The notes beneath the pieces are model-generated. The model had not been told where the DNA came from. It saw nothing but the letters and a program-made list of their open reading frames with translations, and searched no databases. A stretch of DNA of 64,000 nucleotides from assembly GCA_029261035.1 (NCBI GenBank), contig JAJDCD010000010.1, positions 78,612 through 142,611 on the forward strand, written 5' to 3'. Every line of letters begins with the position of its first letter. Position 1 is the stretch's first letter. Positions 53,394-61,996 of the stretch are shown one piece after another. This DNA is from Candidatus Omnitrophota bacterium (lineage in GTDB: Bacteria; Omnitrophota; Omnitrophia; Omnitrophales; JACROU01). A program made the position numbers and the translations under genes.

Positions 53394-53395
53394 GG

Positions 53396-55441
53396 TTAAA
53401 TCACCCCCCTTAAAATTACGCTAGAAATATTTTTGATAGAAAAATGAATGTCCATTTTGGGCATCTCCCAAACGGATTGAAGAGAAAAAAAGAGAAAAAT
53501 TGAATGAATCATACATCTGATATAAGTATAACTGATGGAAAATAAACTGGATTGTGTCAAAAAAGAAAAAGAATGACTGGCGTCATTCCATGAGGTAGGT
53601 CGAACAATAGAAGAAAACAAATTAGAAGTTTCAACTATTGGCCCAGCCCGAACTTCAACCTCACTTAATTGCGGCAAAGCATAAAAGGTCCGGTCTTTAT
53701 CTAAAGAGAGCGATTCCTTTTCAGCCTTCAATGTTTCTAATAAAGATTTTTTCATTTCTATAAAATTGCTGGTTGCAGAAATAACGGCAAATAATAAATT
53801 TTGAACCCAACGAATCGGCTGAGGAAGTAAATAACCTATAGAACTTACAGAGTAAACCCACTGCTTAACCGTATTTCCTTCAGCATCATACTCAGCAGCA
53901 TACTCTGGTTGAGACAAACCTTTTTCTGAAGAATAAAAAGTTGATTCATAAACAGAAGAGTCCAAACGAATTCCCTTACGTGTATCTATCTGCATTAAGT
54001 CCCCATTAGGATTTAATGTGTAATCATCACGAAATTGCAATTCACGATGCTTGTAGCTTAAAGTATAACGAATTTGTTCTTCGTTGAATTTTCCTTTTAA
54101 AAAAGTGCTCTTGTTATCTGAATTATTCTCGGTATCCACACGCTTCAAAATACCGTTGGAATCATAATGAAATACTTCCTGCAAAATTTGTTTTCCAGAC
54201 TTCCCATCGAAGTGTTGTGAAGAAGAAGGTTTTCCATCGTTGAAAAAAGTTTTTTCTATCAAAGGTGCTTGTTGAGTATTCAGCCCATCATAAGTCTCAG
54301 ATCGCAACAAATTCCCATTCTGAGAATAATGAAATAAAGTAACTTGAGGAGACTGTTTTTGATCATAGTCTATTTGAAAAAGAGCTTTTTCACTTCCCAC
54401 ATTTCCTTCATAAAAAATTCTCTTAAATATAAACCCATTTTCAGAATTATCTTTTTGGTAAGCCATTTCTTCAATTGCGCCTTCTTCACCATAAACTAGA
54501 TTGATTACTGCTCTAAGAATCCCTTTATTACTGTACTTTAAGACTTTAACAGGTTGATCATTGTGATAATGCGTCAACTCCAACCTTACCCCATCCGCGC
54601 TCTTCTTCTCAGACTGCATCAACGATTGCGTTCTAGGATTGTAGTGATTCACAAGAACAGATCCGTCTAAGTTAGAAACGTAAACCTCTGCAGAATAGTT
54701 TTCTTGGGTATCTAAGTTCTCATTAAATGTTTTTGACATTTTAGGCGACTGCGTTTGCCCTTCAGATTCCAACACCTGAAATGTAATCTTCTGATTCTTA
54801 AAGTCTTTAACAATAACCGTTGTTTGGCGAGACTCCCCTGATCCGTAATGGTTAAATGTGGCTGTCTCTAACAACTCTCCCGACATCGTATTATAAATAT
54901 GATACGAAGCAAGCTCTCCATTTTCCAAATAAGCATAACTTCTTTTAACTCCTTGAGGATTTAAAAGACTAATCAACTGCTGTTCTTGATTGTATATTGA
55001 GGTGACACCCAAACCATCAGTAATAATGGTTGTTTCAACATTTCCATCTTTATCAAAAGTATAATTATAAAGAGTTAAATCGCCAACCCCATCTGAAGTA
55101 TAACGAATGCGCCCTGCCATATCTTTCTCAGTATAAAACCCAGTGACGATGCCAAAAGAATCTACTAGCTCTGTTACATTCCCTTGAGCATCAAATTTAA
55201 TTTTTGAATCGGTTGCATTTGTAGAAATAGTTTCGGAAGAAAGTTCTACTGGATTTAAAGTTTCATTTAGAATGAGAGGTGAAGACAAAGAAATGACCGG
55301 AGCAGGTTGCAATGCCGCTGGAATAAATGCATAACCTACAGAAACTTGCCCCAAAAATAAAGTGAAAGCAACAAATGTTGCGAGACTTCTTTTTGAAAAC
55401 AAACCGCAGTTGAGAAATGACTTTTTTGTTTTTATATTCAT
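53396..55441 (-). CDS. Secreted YD/RHS-like protein, 681 aa, first gene of the giant-protein operon
   Basis: The N-terminus has Lys3, Lys6, Lys7, Lys17 and Arg18, a hydrophobic core LATFVAFTLFLGQVSV and a clean signal-peptidase site GYA|FIP (after residue 38). The mature part is an irregular YD-like series, including KFDAQGNVTELVDSFG, YTFDKDGNVETTI, HYDSNGILKRVDTEN and YDAEGNTVKQW, similar in style to the flanks of the giant protein. The FDAQGNVTELVDSFGIVTGF segment parallels the 71-aa repeat. The last 50 or so residues are hydrophobic and Ser/Phe-rich, and their codons contain the giant gene's Shine-Dalgarno. Its TAA lies two bases before the giant ATG, implying translational coupling. No effector domain is recognised; a chaperone, cap or partner role is a guess. 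Confidence 0.85.
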   Translation of the reverse strand: MNIKTKKSFLNCGLFSKRSLATFVAFTLFLGQVSVGYAFIPAALQPAPVISLSSPLILNETLNPVELSSETISTNATDSKIKFDAQGNVTELVDSFGIVTGFYTEKDMAGRIRYTSDGVGDLTLYNYTFDKDGNVETTIITDGLGVTSIYNQEQQLISLLNPQGVKRSYAYLENGELASYHIYNTMSGELLETATFNHYGSGESRQTTVIVKDFKNQKITFQVLESEGQTQSPKMSKTFNENLDTQENYSAEVYVSNLDGSVLVNHYNPRTQSLMQSEKKSADGVRLELTHYHNDQPVKVLKYSNKGILRAVINLVYGEEGAIEEMAYQKDNSENGFIFKRIFYEGNVGSEKALFQIDYDQKQSPQVTLFHYSQNGNLLRSETYDGLNTQQAPLIEKTFFNDGKPSSSQHFDGKSGKQILQEVFHYDSNGILKRVDTENNSDNKSTFLKGKFNEEQIRYTLSYKHRELQFRDDYTLNPNGDLMQIDTRKGIRLDSSVYESTFYSSEKGLSQPEYAAEYDAEGNTVKQWVYSVSSIGYLLPQPIRWVQNLLFAVISATSNFIEMKKSLLETLKAEKESLSLDKDRTFYALPQLSEVEVRAGPIVETSNLFSSIVRPTSWNDASHSFSFLTQSSLFSISYTYIRCMIHSIFLFFSLQSVWEMPKMDIHFSIKNISSVILRGVI
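53400..53411 (-). promoter_or_regulatory. Strong Shine-Dalgarno of the giant gene
   Basis: On the minus strand the sequence is AAGGGGGGTGAT, then six bases, then ATG. It is close to the ideal AAGGAGGTGAT complement of the 16S 3' end. It lies inside the final codons of the upstream gene (…GVI stop), so terminating ribosomes can restart at the giant ORF. This fixes the start at 53393. Confidence 0.8.
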
Positions 55442-55499
55442 ATATTTTCAAATGAACACTTTATTAAGAGTCTATTAAAACTCTTTAATTAATAGTAGA

Positions 55500-55528
55500 A
55501 ATATACTCGTGAGACCCTTGTTTGTCAA
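55500..55528 (-). promoter_or_regulatory. Sigma70-type promoter of the giant-protein operon
   Basis: On the minus strand there is a perfect -35 TTGACA (55523-55528), a 17-bp spacer and a -10 TATATT (55500-55505). Transcription should start near 55493, about 50 bases before the ATG at 55441. It is the only strong promoter seen upstream of the operon, so the giant mRNA would exceed 55 kb. Confidence 0.7.
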
Positions 55529-55671
55529 ACACTTATTCTACGTTAAATATACCATATTTAGATGGCTTTATTTTTAATATATCTATAAACTATTATAAAT
55601 AAACGACTTACATGAATTATATCAGAATTTGAGTAAAAGAGTTCAAAAAATGGTTTTTTTTCTTCAAAAAT

Positions 55672-55701
55672 TTGTCAAATTGAACTTTGTTAAGCTATAA
55701 T
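55672..55701 (+). promoter_or_regulatory. Sigma70-type promoter of the 1369-aa gene
   Basis: The -35 TTGTCA (55672-55677), an 18-bp spacer and a perfect -10 TATAAT (55696-55701) place the start near 55708, about 35 bases before ATG 55743. No clear Shine-Dalgarno precedes that ATG, since the leader there is A/T only. Confidence 0.65.
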
Positions 55702-55742
55702 TGAAGTGCATAAAATAAATAGATTTATAAGCTTATAAAAAT

Positions 55743-58700
55743 ATGTTTAAAAAACTAGCACAAAAAATCCATATTGGAGTTGCACTCTGCTTAGTGGTCT
55801 GCCTGAGCATCCCACCAGAGCTATATGCAATCGCCCCGGAATTAGCCTCACAAAACAGCTCTGCCCGGCAAGCAATTATCAACGAGCTTTCCCAAGGATC
55901 TCAACAAACTCCTGTAGGCTGGCTACACGAAGCGGGTATCATCCCTGACCATGACACTATTGCTGCTCACTTATTAGCTCAAGCCTTATTAGAAACAGAC
56001 ACACAAAGAAGAGCTCAACAGCTTCAAAACATCGAGAGAAGTACTCTGAATAGACTGGTTACCCGACTAGGCATTGATACCACTGCAAGCTCTGCAATCA
56101 TAGCAGCACTAGAACAACTCGAATTAGACCAACCCGATTCAATGGTAAACACAATGGAGATGCTATTCGATGCAAAAGAAGGAGTTTTAAATCAGCCCGA
56201 AGTCATTGCCGCCGCCTCATTAGGAGATGAAACCAACGATGTACAGCTAGAAAGAATTCTTGCTCAAAAAATAAAATTAGAAAAATATCAACACGGTCTC
56301 GAAAACTTAAAAAGAAGCCTAGAACAAATTCTTCAAGGCAAGAATCTAAAACAACGCTTTAGTCTTCGAACAACTCCTTGGAACACTTTCTTAAACCAAC
56401 TCAGCAGTCTCAATTTTGACTTAAATCAAGGTAAACACGTAAGTCCTCTAGTAGAAATCACGACAACCGCTTCTCTAGCAAAAGCCATAGCAGATGTTTA
56501 TATCGACACAGCTTCACAACAAAGAAGAGATGAGGAACAAATAAAAGCAGAGGCCAATCACGATAGAATAAAAGAATCACTAAAACAAATAGATGATTTC
56601 CTCAAAAAAAGCTCTGAATCCATTAGCGCCCTAAACCTTTCTGCCTGGAAAGTAGGATTTGCTTGGCCTATGATTAAAAGCTATCTTCTCCTTCGAAGAG
56701 CCAAATCTTATTTCCAAAGAAATCCAAACGCAAGAAAAGTCCTTTTCATAGGCTCTATGTTTGGACTAGCTCTTACCGTACTAACAATAGCTGTTGTCAG
56801 TGTAAAAGACGTTCGAACAGAAATTCAAAAAAGAGAAGAAAACAAAAGCACCCTTGAATCGATTCCAAAGATTACAGACTACATCAATCAGGTTCGGACT
56901 CGCTTTGGTTTACCTCCAATAAGTCCTGAAGAATCAGATGCCCTTAAAAGCAGAATTCAATTAGAGCGTAATGGATTTGCTTTGATCGATGCAGAAAGAA
57001 GTGCTTTACTTGAAAGCTATTTTAAGAATACCGTCTCTGACAAAACTTTTTTTGGGGAAGAATCCTTACCATTCCAAAACATTTCTTCTTTACAACTTTA
57101 CAGCTCTAGAATTACTCCTGAAACTCAAAATGCTCCATACGCTCCTTTTTTACAAGGGCAAAGAAAAATAAAGTTTAAAGGCTCCAGCGGACAAGAAAGA
57201 GAATTGCTCGGTTATATTGTTCGAGGTCTTATAGAAATGCGCTACCGTTTAGGCTTGCCTCGTTTTACTCTAAGAGAATTTGAAGAAACTTACAATCATA
57301 TTGATAGAAATAAAATACCTCCTATTCGCTATCGAGATTTTCTATTCAACCTTTCTACTCAAGAAGGGCTCGATCCTAAAAAAGATCTTCTTCCACCCAT
57401 TCAAGCTCGCTCTTTAGGTACGGAAGAAGAACAAAGCTTCAATGAACTAATCACTGCTTATGAACTGCTAGACAACACAACAAGATCCTTCTTCCGAATT
57501 AAAAAATTTAATTTCAATGAGATTTTAAGTTATATCAAACAGTTAAAAGCACAACCTCGAATCCCTTTCACTGGCAGAATCTTAAGCTATGTGTATGTTC
57601 CAAAAGCAACAAGCGAAGAATTGAAAACTACCTTTTGGGGAAGACGTCTTAACTCTATTTATGAGCCCCCAAAGAAAAAACTACGCGTCTCTTTCTGGGG
57701 AGTCCATGACTCCTGGGAAAGAGCCGTTCAAAAAACAGAAAATTTTGTAGAGCCTCTTTCTCAAATCGCAATTCAGGAACCTTTAGCCAGCCTTACCACC
57801 TTTGATCCAATGATGACGGCTATCCAAGAACTATTTCGATTTCAAATCGAAGAATCTATTATTGCGGATAAGTCGCTCGTTAAATCGGCACGTATGTTAT
57901 TAGAACGTTTTGAATTTAGTCCAGAACAAAAAGAAAAATTTAATTTTCTTCTTTCAGGAATCCCTATTCCGGATGGTAGCCTCATAAAAGATATTAAATT
58001 TTCAGCAAGTCAGAATAACGCTATCAAAGAATTTTTAGAAACTGTTGGCTTAAGTAAATATAAAGGCGCAGAAGAAAAAGAGAAAGTTCTTAAACAAAGA
58101 AAAGTCTTGGCCATTGCTTTATCACAAGAAGATGACGAACCTATCATTGTAAAAAAACCTATTTTCATGTCTCAAATACAAGCAAATACAGAGGCTTTAG
58201 AAAAAGCCGAAAAAGCTATCAAAGAATTTATAACAGAAGCAAAAGCAAAGAAAAAAGAAATTCAAGCTGCAATTTTCAAGAGCCATAAATTAGCTAATCT
58301 TAAAAGCGCCCTGTATGGAAGAAGAAGTATTGTTTATCGATTTTTCAGCCAATTAAAAAGTGAATTTGCTCAAGGTGGAATTCTGAAAAAAGGAGGTATG
58401 ATCACTCTTATTGGTGTTCCTATTTTATTTGTTGTTTTCGGGTTCACTTCTGCATTTATAGCAAAACGCAACAAAGACCAACAAGCTCTAGAGTTTCGAT
58501 TAGAAAGAGAAAAAACACAAAGAGAAGTTCAAGCCTATCTCGGACAGCTTCAAACGTATTATGGTAGTAACAATATGAGCAACAAAGATCGAGAAGCTGC
58601 CTATCAAAAATTTCTCAATGACAATAGCTCGGCTCCATTCCGCCAAGCAGAAGTAAATTCTATTTTAAATGGATATTTTTCTAATCAAATACCGGACAGC

Positions 58701-59852
58701 AGCTTCTTTGGAAGCAGTCCCCTATCTCCTCAAGCAACACCTTCACTCAATCTTAGAGGGGAAAATGTCAATCCCTATTCAGCCCCTTTATTACAAGCCT
58801 TAATCCAAAGAAGAGACCTTTCTTATACGGATAGTTCTGGAAGAACACATCGACTTAAAGGACACATCACCAATTTTATTTTAAGACTCTGGAACAAACA
58901 TTCTCCTCAACGCAGATTAAGTTTCCCTGAGTTTCAAGACATTCATGAAAAAGTAAGAACCGGTCAGTGGAAAATGTTTGAGTTAGATCAAAGAATTCGT
59001 CAGCAAGCACAAGGGAATAGTTTAGGAGACAGCTCCTCAGCCAATTCATTAGGAAGTAGAGATTTCTTTGTTAATACGGCTTTTGCCGCTATCGGAATCG
59101 CTGCGAACCATAGAAAGCTAGGGTCTTCATTAGAAAAGCAAGAAGATCTCTATAAAAATGCAACTGGAAGATTAAACTCTGCTAGCAAAGAAGAACGCGC
59201 CGAAATTCAAGACGCTTTGGCTTGGGCACTGGCTCAAAACAGTCTCGTTCGCCCTACTCCCGACACAACGGTTCACGACATTTTACCTTTAGAAACACTC
59301 ATCGAACCATCAGCACTTCAAAAAGCAAACGAAATTAAACTCACTGAAGTAGTACGAATTTTAGGAGCTCTTCCAAAAACAACGGTACTTCACATTGTTT
59401 CAGAAAAAGATTCTCTAATCAACTTACTGACACCAAACTCTCCTCTTTCAGAACAATTAAAATCAGACATAAGAGGACAACTATCGCGGGCCAACATTAG
59501 TGAAAAAACAGGGCCTTTTGCTTCAAACTCCAATCGCATTCTCCAACGCCTAAAACGCAAAGGAGCTTTGGTTGCCCATGATAAAGCAACCTTGCAAAAC
59601 CAAGTCTTTGACACCAACATCTTAGCCCTTTTCGACATCAAACAATTCGGTTACCTAGAAGGCTTAAGCACAGCCATCCTCAACATACTAGGCCGCCTAG
59701 CAACAGAAAGAGATCCTTCAGCCTACCTCTCTCAACTAGCAGAATATGGCATCCGAAAAGAAGGCCTACTCATCCTAGTAGACCTAGAACAATTCCTAAA
59801 CCAAATCGTCGCCGACTTCAAAGCAAAACGCAAAGTCGCCATAGCAGCATAA
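55743..59852 (+). CDS. Envelope protein of unknown function, 1369 aa, with internal duplication
   Basis: It begins with a signal peptide: basic start MFKKLAQKIH, core IGVALCLVVCLSI, likely cleavage ELYA|IAPEL after residue 29. Residues 30-330 are helical and charged. Hydrophobic segments lie at about 332-354 (KVLFIGSMFGLALTVLTIAV) and 884-907 (MITLIGVPILFVVFGFTSAF). Each is preceded by a coiled coil and basic residues and followed by related sequence: RSALLESYFKNTVSDKTFFG matches AEVNSILNGYFSNQIPDSSFFG-type sequence, and NAPYAPFLQG...FTLREFEETYNHI matches VNPYSAPLLQA...LSFPEFQDIHEKV. No known family or catalytic motif is recognised. Divergent orientation next to the giant operon suggests, but does not prove, a shared envelope function. 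The ATG lacks a Shine-Dalgarno. Confidence 0.85.
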   Translation: MFKKLAQKIHIGVALCLVVCLSIPPELYAIAPELASQNSSARQAIINELSQGSQQTPVGWLHEAGIIPDHDTIAAHLLAQALLETDTQRRAQQLQNIERSTLNRLVTRLGIDTTASSAIIAALEQLELDQPDSMVNTMEMLFDAKEGVLNQPEVIAAASLGDETNDVQLERILAQKIKLEKYQHGLENLKRSLEQILQGKNLKQRFSLRTTPWNTFLNQLSSLNFDLNQGKHVSPLVEITTTASLAKAIADVYIDTASQQRRDEEQIKAEANHDRIKESLKQIDDFLKKSSESISALNLSAWKVGFAWPMIKSYLLLRRAKSYFQRNPNARKVLFIGSMFGLALTVLTIAVVSVKDVRTEIQKREENKSTLESIPKITDYINQVRTRFGLPPISPEESDALKSRIQLERNGFALIDAERSALLESYFKNTVSDKTFFGEESLPFQNISSLQLYSSRITPETQNAPYAPFLQGQRKIKFKGSSGQERELLGYIVRGLIEMRYRLGLPRFTLREFEETYNHIDRNKIPPIRYRDFLFNLSTQEGLDPKKDLLPPIQARSLGTEEEQSFNELITAYELLDNTTRSFFRIKKFNFNEILSYIKQLKAQPRIPFTGRILSYVYVPKATSEELKTTFWGRRLNSIYEPPKKKLRVSFWGVHDSWERAVQKTENFVEPLSQIAIQEPLASLTTFDPMMTAIQELFRFQIEESIIADKSLVKSARMLLERFEFSPEQKEKFNFLLSGIPIPDGSLIKDIKFSASQNNAIKEFLETVGLSKYKGAEEKEKVLKQRKVLAIALSQEDDEPIIVKKPIFMSQIQANTEALEKAEKAIKEFITEAKAKKKEIQAAIFKSHKLANLKSALYGRRSIVYRFFSQLKSEFAQGGILKKGGMITLIGVPILFVVFGFTSAFIAKRNKDQQALEFRLEREKTQREVQAYLGQLQTYYGSNNMSNKDREAAYQKFLNDNSSAPFRQAEVNSILNGYFSNQIPDSSFFGSSPLSPQATPSLNLRGENVNPYSAPLLQALIQRRDLSYTDSSGRTHRLKGHITNFILRLWNKHSPQRRLSFPEFQDIHEKVRTGQWKMFELDQRIRQQAQGNSLGDSSSANSLGSRDFFVNTAFAAIGIAANHRKLGSSLEKQEDLYKNATGRLNSASKEERAEIQDALAWALAQNSLVRPTPDTTVHDILPLETLIEPSALQKANEIKLTEVVRILGALPKTTVLHIVSEKDSLINLLTPNSPLSEQLKSDIRGQLSRANISEKTGPFASNSNRILQRLKRKGALVAHDKATLQNQVFDTNILALFDIKQFGYLEGLSTAILNILGRLATERDPSAYLSQLAEYGIRKEGLLILVDLEQFLNQIVADFKAKRKVAIAA
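56535..57345 (+). repeat. Internal duplication, copy 1 (within the 1369-aa protein)
   Basis: Residues about 265-535 comprise a coiled coil, a basic helix (LLLRRAKSYFQRNPNARK), a hydrophobic segment and a following domain with ESYFKNTVSDKTFFG and NAPYAPFLQG. These match copy 2 in order and spacing, with low but collinear identity. Confidence 0.6.
58170..59010 (+). repeat. Internal duplication, copy 2 (within the 1369-aa protein)
   Basis: Residues about 815-1090 repeat the architecture of copy 1: charged coil (EKAEKAIKEFITEAKAKKKE), basic helix, hydrophobic segment, then NGYFSNQIPDSSFFG, NPYSAPLLQALIQRR and RRLSFPEFQDIHEKV. The offset from copy 1 is about 550 residues. Confidence 0.6.
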
Positions 59853-59930
59853 AGTGATAATCACCACCAATCGATTCTGAGGAGTTTCTTACGAAGAATC
59901 AAAACAAATGCGCGAAGCACATCTTCCAAT

Positions 59931-59963
59931 TAACAAAAATTGGCTCGATGTCAATTTTTGTTA
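59931..59963. repeat. Perfect 12-bp AT-rich hairpin
   Basis: The arms taacaaaaattg and caatttttgtta flank a 9-nt loop, 79 bp after the 1369-aa gene's stop. The stem is A/T-rich and is not followed by a separate T-run on the + strand, so it is at best a weak terminator for that gene. Confidence 0.5.
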
Positions 59964-60005
59964 AGCGCCCCCACACAAAAAAGATATTGCATCAACTAAG
60001 GAGGA

Positions 60006-60119
60006 GGAGTGGTTATTTCCCGAGGCGAGTTCACAAAAGTGACAGTCACCAAGGTTTGCGGAACGCAACCTGGTGACAGTCACTTTTGTGCTGTCTGAGC
60101 AGCGGGAAATAACCACTCC
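60006..60119. repeat. Long nested inverted repeat (114 bp) between convergent genes
   Basis: The outer stem of 17 bp is ggagtggttatttcccg (60006-60022) with cgggaaataaccactcc (60103-60119). The inner stem of 20 bp is cacaaaagtgacagtcacca (60032-60051) with tggtgacagtcacttttgtg (60071-60090). The tip aggtttgcg/cgcaacct pairs too. An asymmetric internal loop separates the stems. It sits between the ends of the convergent 1369-aa and DUF2203 genes. It resembles a REP/MITE-type palindrome or a bidirectional mRNA-end structure. Confidence 0.8.
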
Positions 60120-60148
60120 GACGACTGAAAAACTATCCCATATCTAAA

Positions 60149-60559
60149 CTAATCAATTTTCTTCCGACTTTTATAATTATCATTAACCGAATGCCAATAC
60201 CCAATTTTCTTCTCACCCATATGCCAACAAAAACAAACCAAAAACTTATCCCGAACAGCAAAAAAATCAACATACCCCTGCTCAATATCTTTCACAATAC
60301 ACCCTTTTTCATTCACCTCAAGAATCTGATCCTCAAAAGAAAGGATCAACGACTCTAACTCTGCAGATTTCTCTACATACTCTTTTGACTCTGAAGACTC
60401 ATCGTCTTTCACTTTCTCCCCACTCAAAAGATCCAAAACTAAAAGCTCATCATGATGCTTTTGCATCAATTTTCTTTTTTCAATTAAATCTAAGATAAGC
60501 GGCTCTAATTCGGGAATCAAAGCATTCGCTTCTTCTAATGTAAAAATTCTAGGATTCAT
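60149..60559 (-). CDS. DUF2203 family protein, 136 aa
   Basis: The N-terminus MNPRIFTLEEANALIPELEP and the C-terminal VDFFAVRDKFLVCFCW plus GEKKIGYWH match the small DUF2203 family. That family is widespread in bacteria and has no established function. The length (136 aa) is normal for it. The middle is a charged helix (LIEKRKLMQKHHDELL). A Shine-Dalgarno AAGGGTG overlaps the TAA of the ATP-grasp-like gene, and the ATG follows that stop by nine bases, so the two are translated together. It is the last gene of the sucC-sucD operon as seen here. Confidence 0.85.
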   Translation of the reverse strand: MNPRIFTLEEANALIPELEPLILDLIEKRKLMQKHHDELLVLDLLSGEKVKDDESSESKEYVEKSAELESLILSFEDQILEVNEKGCIVKDIEQGYVDFFAVRDKFLVCFCWHMGEKKIGYWHSVNDNYKSRKKID

Positions 60560-60568
60560 ACGGCACCC

Positions 60569-61951
60569 TTATCGGTTATGAGTCTGTTCTTCTCTCAAGC
60601 AAGGGATTAGCCCCCCTCCTTTAGAAATTTTGAGTGAATTTTCATCACTCAAACGTGCTAATCCTGGAGAATACTTCCCATTAAATGTAAACGGATTTAT
60701 ACTCACTTTCTTGAGCACAAATTCAATTCTTTCATTCATTAAAATAGGAACACTTTGCTGAGGTGCCCGTAACATCTCCTGCATCACCCAATTATTCTTT
60801 AACGCTCGATCAATCGTTTTATTCCAAACGTCTTCTACGGCATCCGCTCCAATCACAACATCTTTTATCTCTGAGTCCTTAGACGGCTTCAAAACCAACG
60901 TCTCTCGTTCGTCTTTTAAAAAATCAATTAAATAAACATTTTTCGAACCATAAAAACGCTCTGCATCATACATTTTACGCGTCCAAGGAATTCTTTCTAG
61001 CTTCAATTTATTTTCCTCTTCTGTAAAAAAAGAATCATATTTAGGATTCGTCAACAAAGACAAAACCCGATTATTTGCTACAAGACAAGTCCTTAAAGGG
61101 TTAACCACGCACACCGCTTGAGTTTTATACGCTTTCAAAAAATCTTTAACCTCATCCTGCCTCTCAATAAGTTCATAAGCAATACTTCTACGATAAATTA
61201 AATCTATTTGAAAATCATCATAGAAAAGCTTCCCTTGCTTCAGCTTTAAATCTCTAGGGTCTACAACGCATGTTGGATACCCCTGTTCTTCAAAAAAAGC
61301 TTTTAACACTTCAAACTCTGATTTTGTCTTAACAGTCCTCCAATCCATAATGGCAATTCTAGGATGCTTAGATCCACCCCCTTTAAATTGGCCATAAGCT
61401 TTTAAGAGCGCCTCCAATAGTTTCTTTGCTCTTAACTCTCTTCTAAAATGAAATTCTTCAAAGTACTCTGCTAAATGAGGCGTTTTGAATAAAATATTTT
61501 CCAACAAATCTGCATAGCCCATTCCTGCAGGCGCATCCGTATTCATTTCAATAAATTTAAGATTGGAACCTTCACAAAAACAATCATAGCGTGCTATTTG
61601 AATTTGCGTCTCATACCCAGGGTCTATAGCAATAATTTTTTCAGCATCTTTGGAGGGGCAAAGCAATTCCTTAACTTCTTTGTTTTGAAAATAAACATGA
61701 ATCACTTTTTCTAAAACTTGATTCATCAATTCAATATTTTCTTTTAAAAATTTTTCTTGTTTTGCTGAAAGGAAATAAGGTTTGAAGAAGGTAGGTATGG
61801 CAAAGCGTCCGTATTTAAATGAACTCTGATGGACTTTTTCTTCAAAATTAATCAAGGCTTTAACCATATCTGTGCCTTGATTTATTAAAAAACGGTCATA
61901 GGCTGCTTCCGCGCTATGTCCTAATGCATGAATTGTTGAGGGCCGGTTCAT
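60569..61951 (-). CDS. Circularly permuted ATP-grasp-like protein, 460 aa
   Basis: Motifs fit the permuted ATP-grasp / glutathionylspermidine-synthase-like fold: FIEMNTDAPAGMGYAD (about 133-148), DLIYRRSIAYEL (250-261), NPLRTCLVANNRVLSLL (284-300) and ETLVLKPSKDSEIKDVVIG (350-368, likely nucleotide-binding), then WVMQEML (388-394). Members ligate a carboxylate to an amine or thiol using ATP; the substrate here is unknown. I chose ATG 61951 (MNRPSTIH) because GGTGGTGATC lies just upstream; a GTG at 61963 would add four residues. It lies 45 bp after sucD and nine bases before the DUF2203 gene. Confidence 0.7.
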   Translation of the reverse strand: MNRPSTIHALGHSAEAAYDRFLINQGTDMVKALINFEEKVHQSSFKYGRFAIPTFFKPYFLSAKQEKFLKENIELMNQVLEKVIHVYFQNKEVKELLCPSKDAEKIIAIDPGYETQIQIARYDCFCEGSNLKFIEMNTDAPAGMGYADLLENILFKTPHLAEYFEEFHFRRELRAKKLLEALLKAYGQFKGGGSKHPRIAIMDWRTVKTKSEFEVLKAFFEEQGYPTCVVDPRDLKLKQGKLFYDDFQIDLIYRRSIAYELIERQDEVKDFLKAYKTQAVCVVNPLRTCLVANNRVLSLLTNPKYDSFFTEEENKLKLERIPWTRKMYDAERFYGSKNVYLIDFLKDERETLVLKPSKDSEIKDVVIGADAVEDVWNKTIDRALKNNWVMQEMLRAPQQSVPILMNERIEFVLKKVSINPFTFNGKYSPGLARLSDENSLKISKGGGLIPCLREEQTHNR

Positions 61952-61996
61952 TATGATCACCACCCATCGGTCTAGTTGCCCTAATTCAAGTTTATA

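Larger units (their letters stand above)
55442..55742. other. Divergent AT-rich intergenic region
   Basis: These 301 bp lie between the divergent 681-aa and 1369-aa genes and contain no credible ORF. They hold one sigma70-like promoter for each direction, listed separately. A small inverted repeat, aagagt...actctt, lies around 55466-55484 in the leader of the minus operon and could be an operator or short hairpin. Nothing else recognisable is seen. Confidence 0.6.

Noticed and set aside
55263-55451. Minus-strand ORF of 62 codons starting 10 bp upstream of the 681-aa gene
   Set aside because: It overlaps the signal-peptide region of the 681-aa gene in another frame and lacks a ribosome site.
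59931-59963. Intrinsic terminator of the 1369-aa gene
   Set aside because: The stem is AT-rich and lacks a following T-run, so it is listed only as a hairpin.
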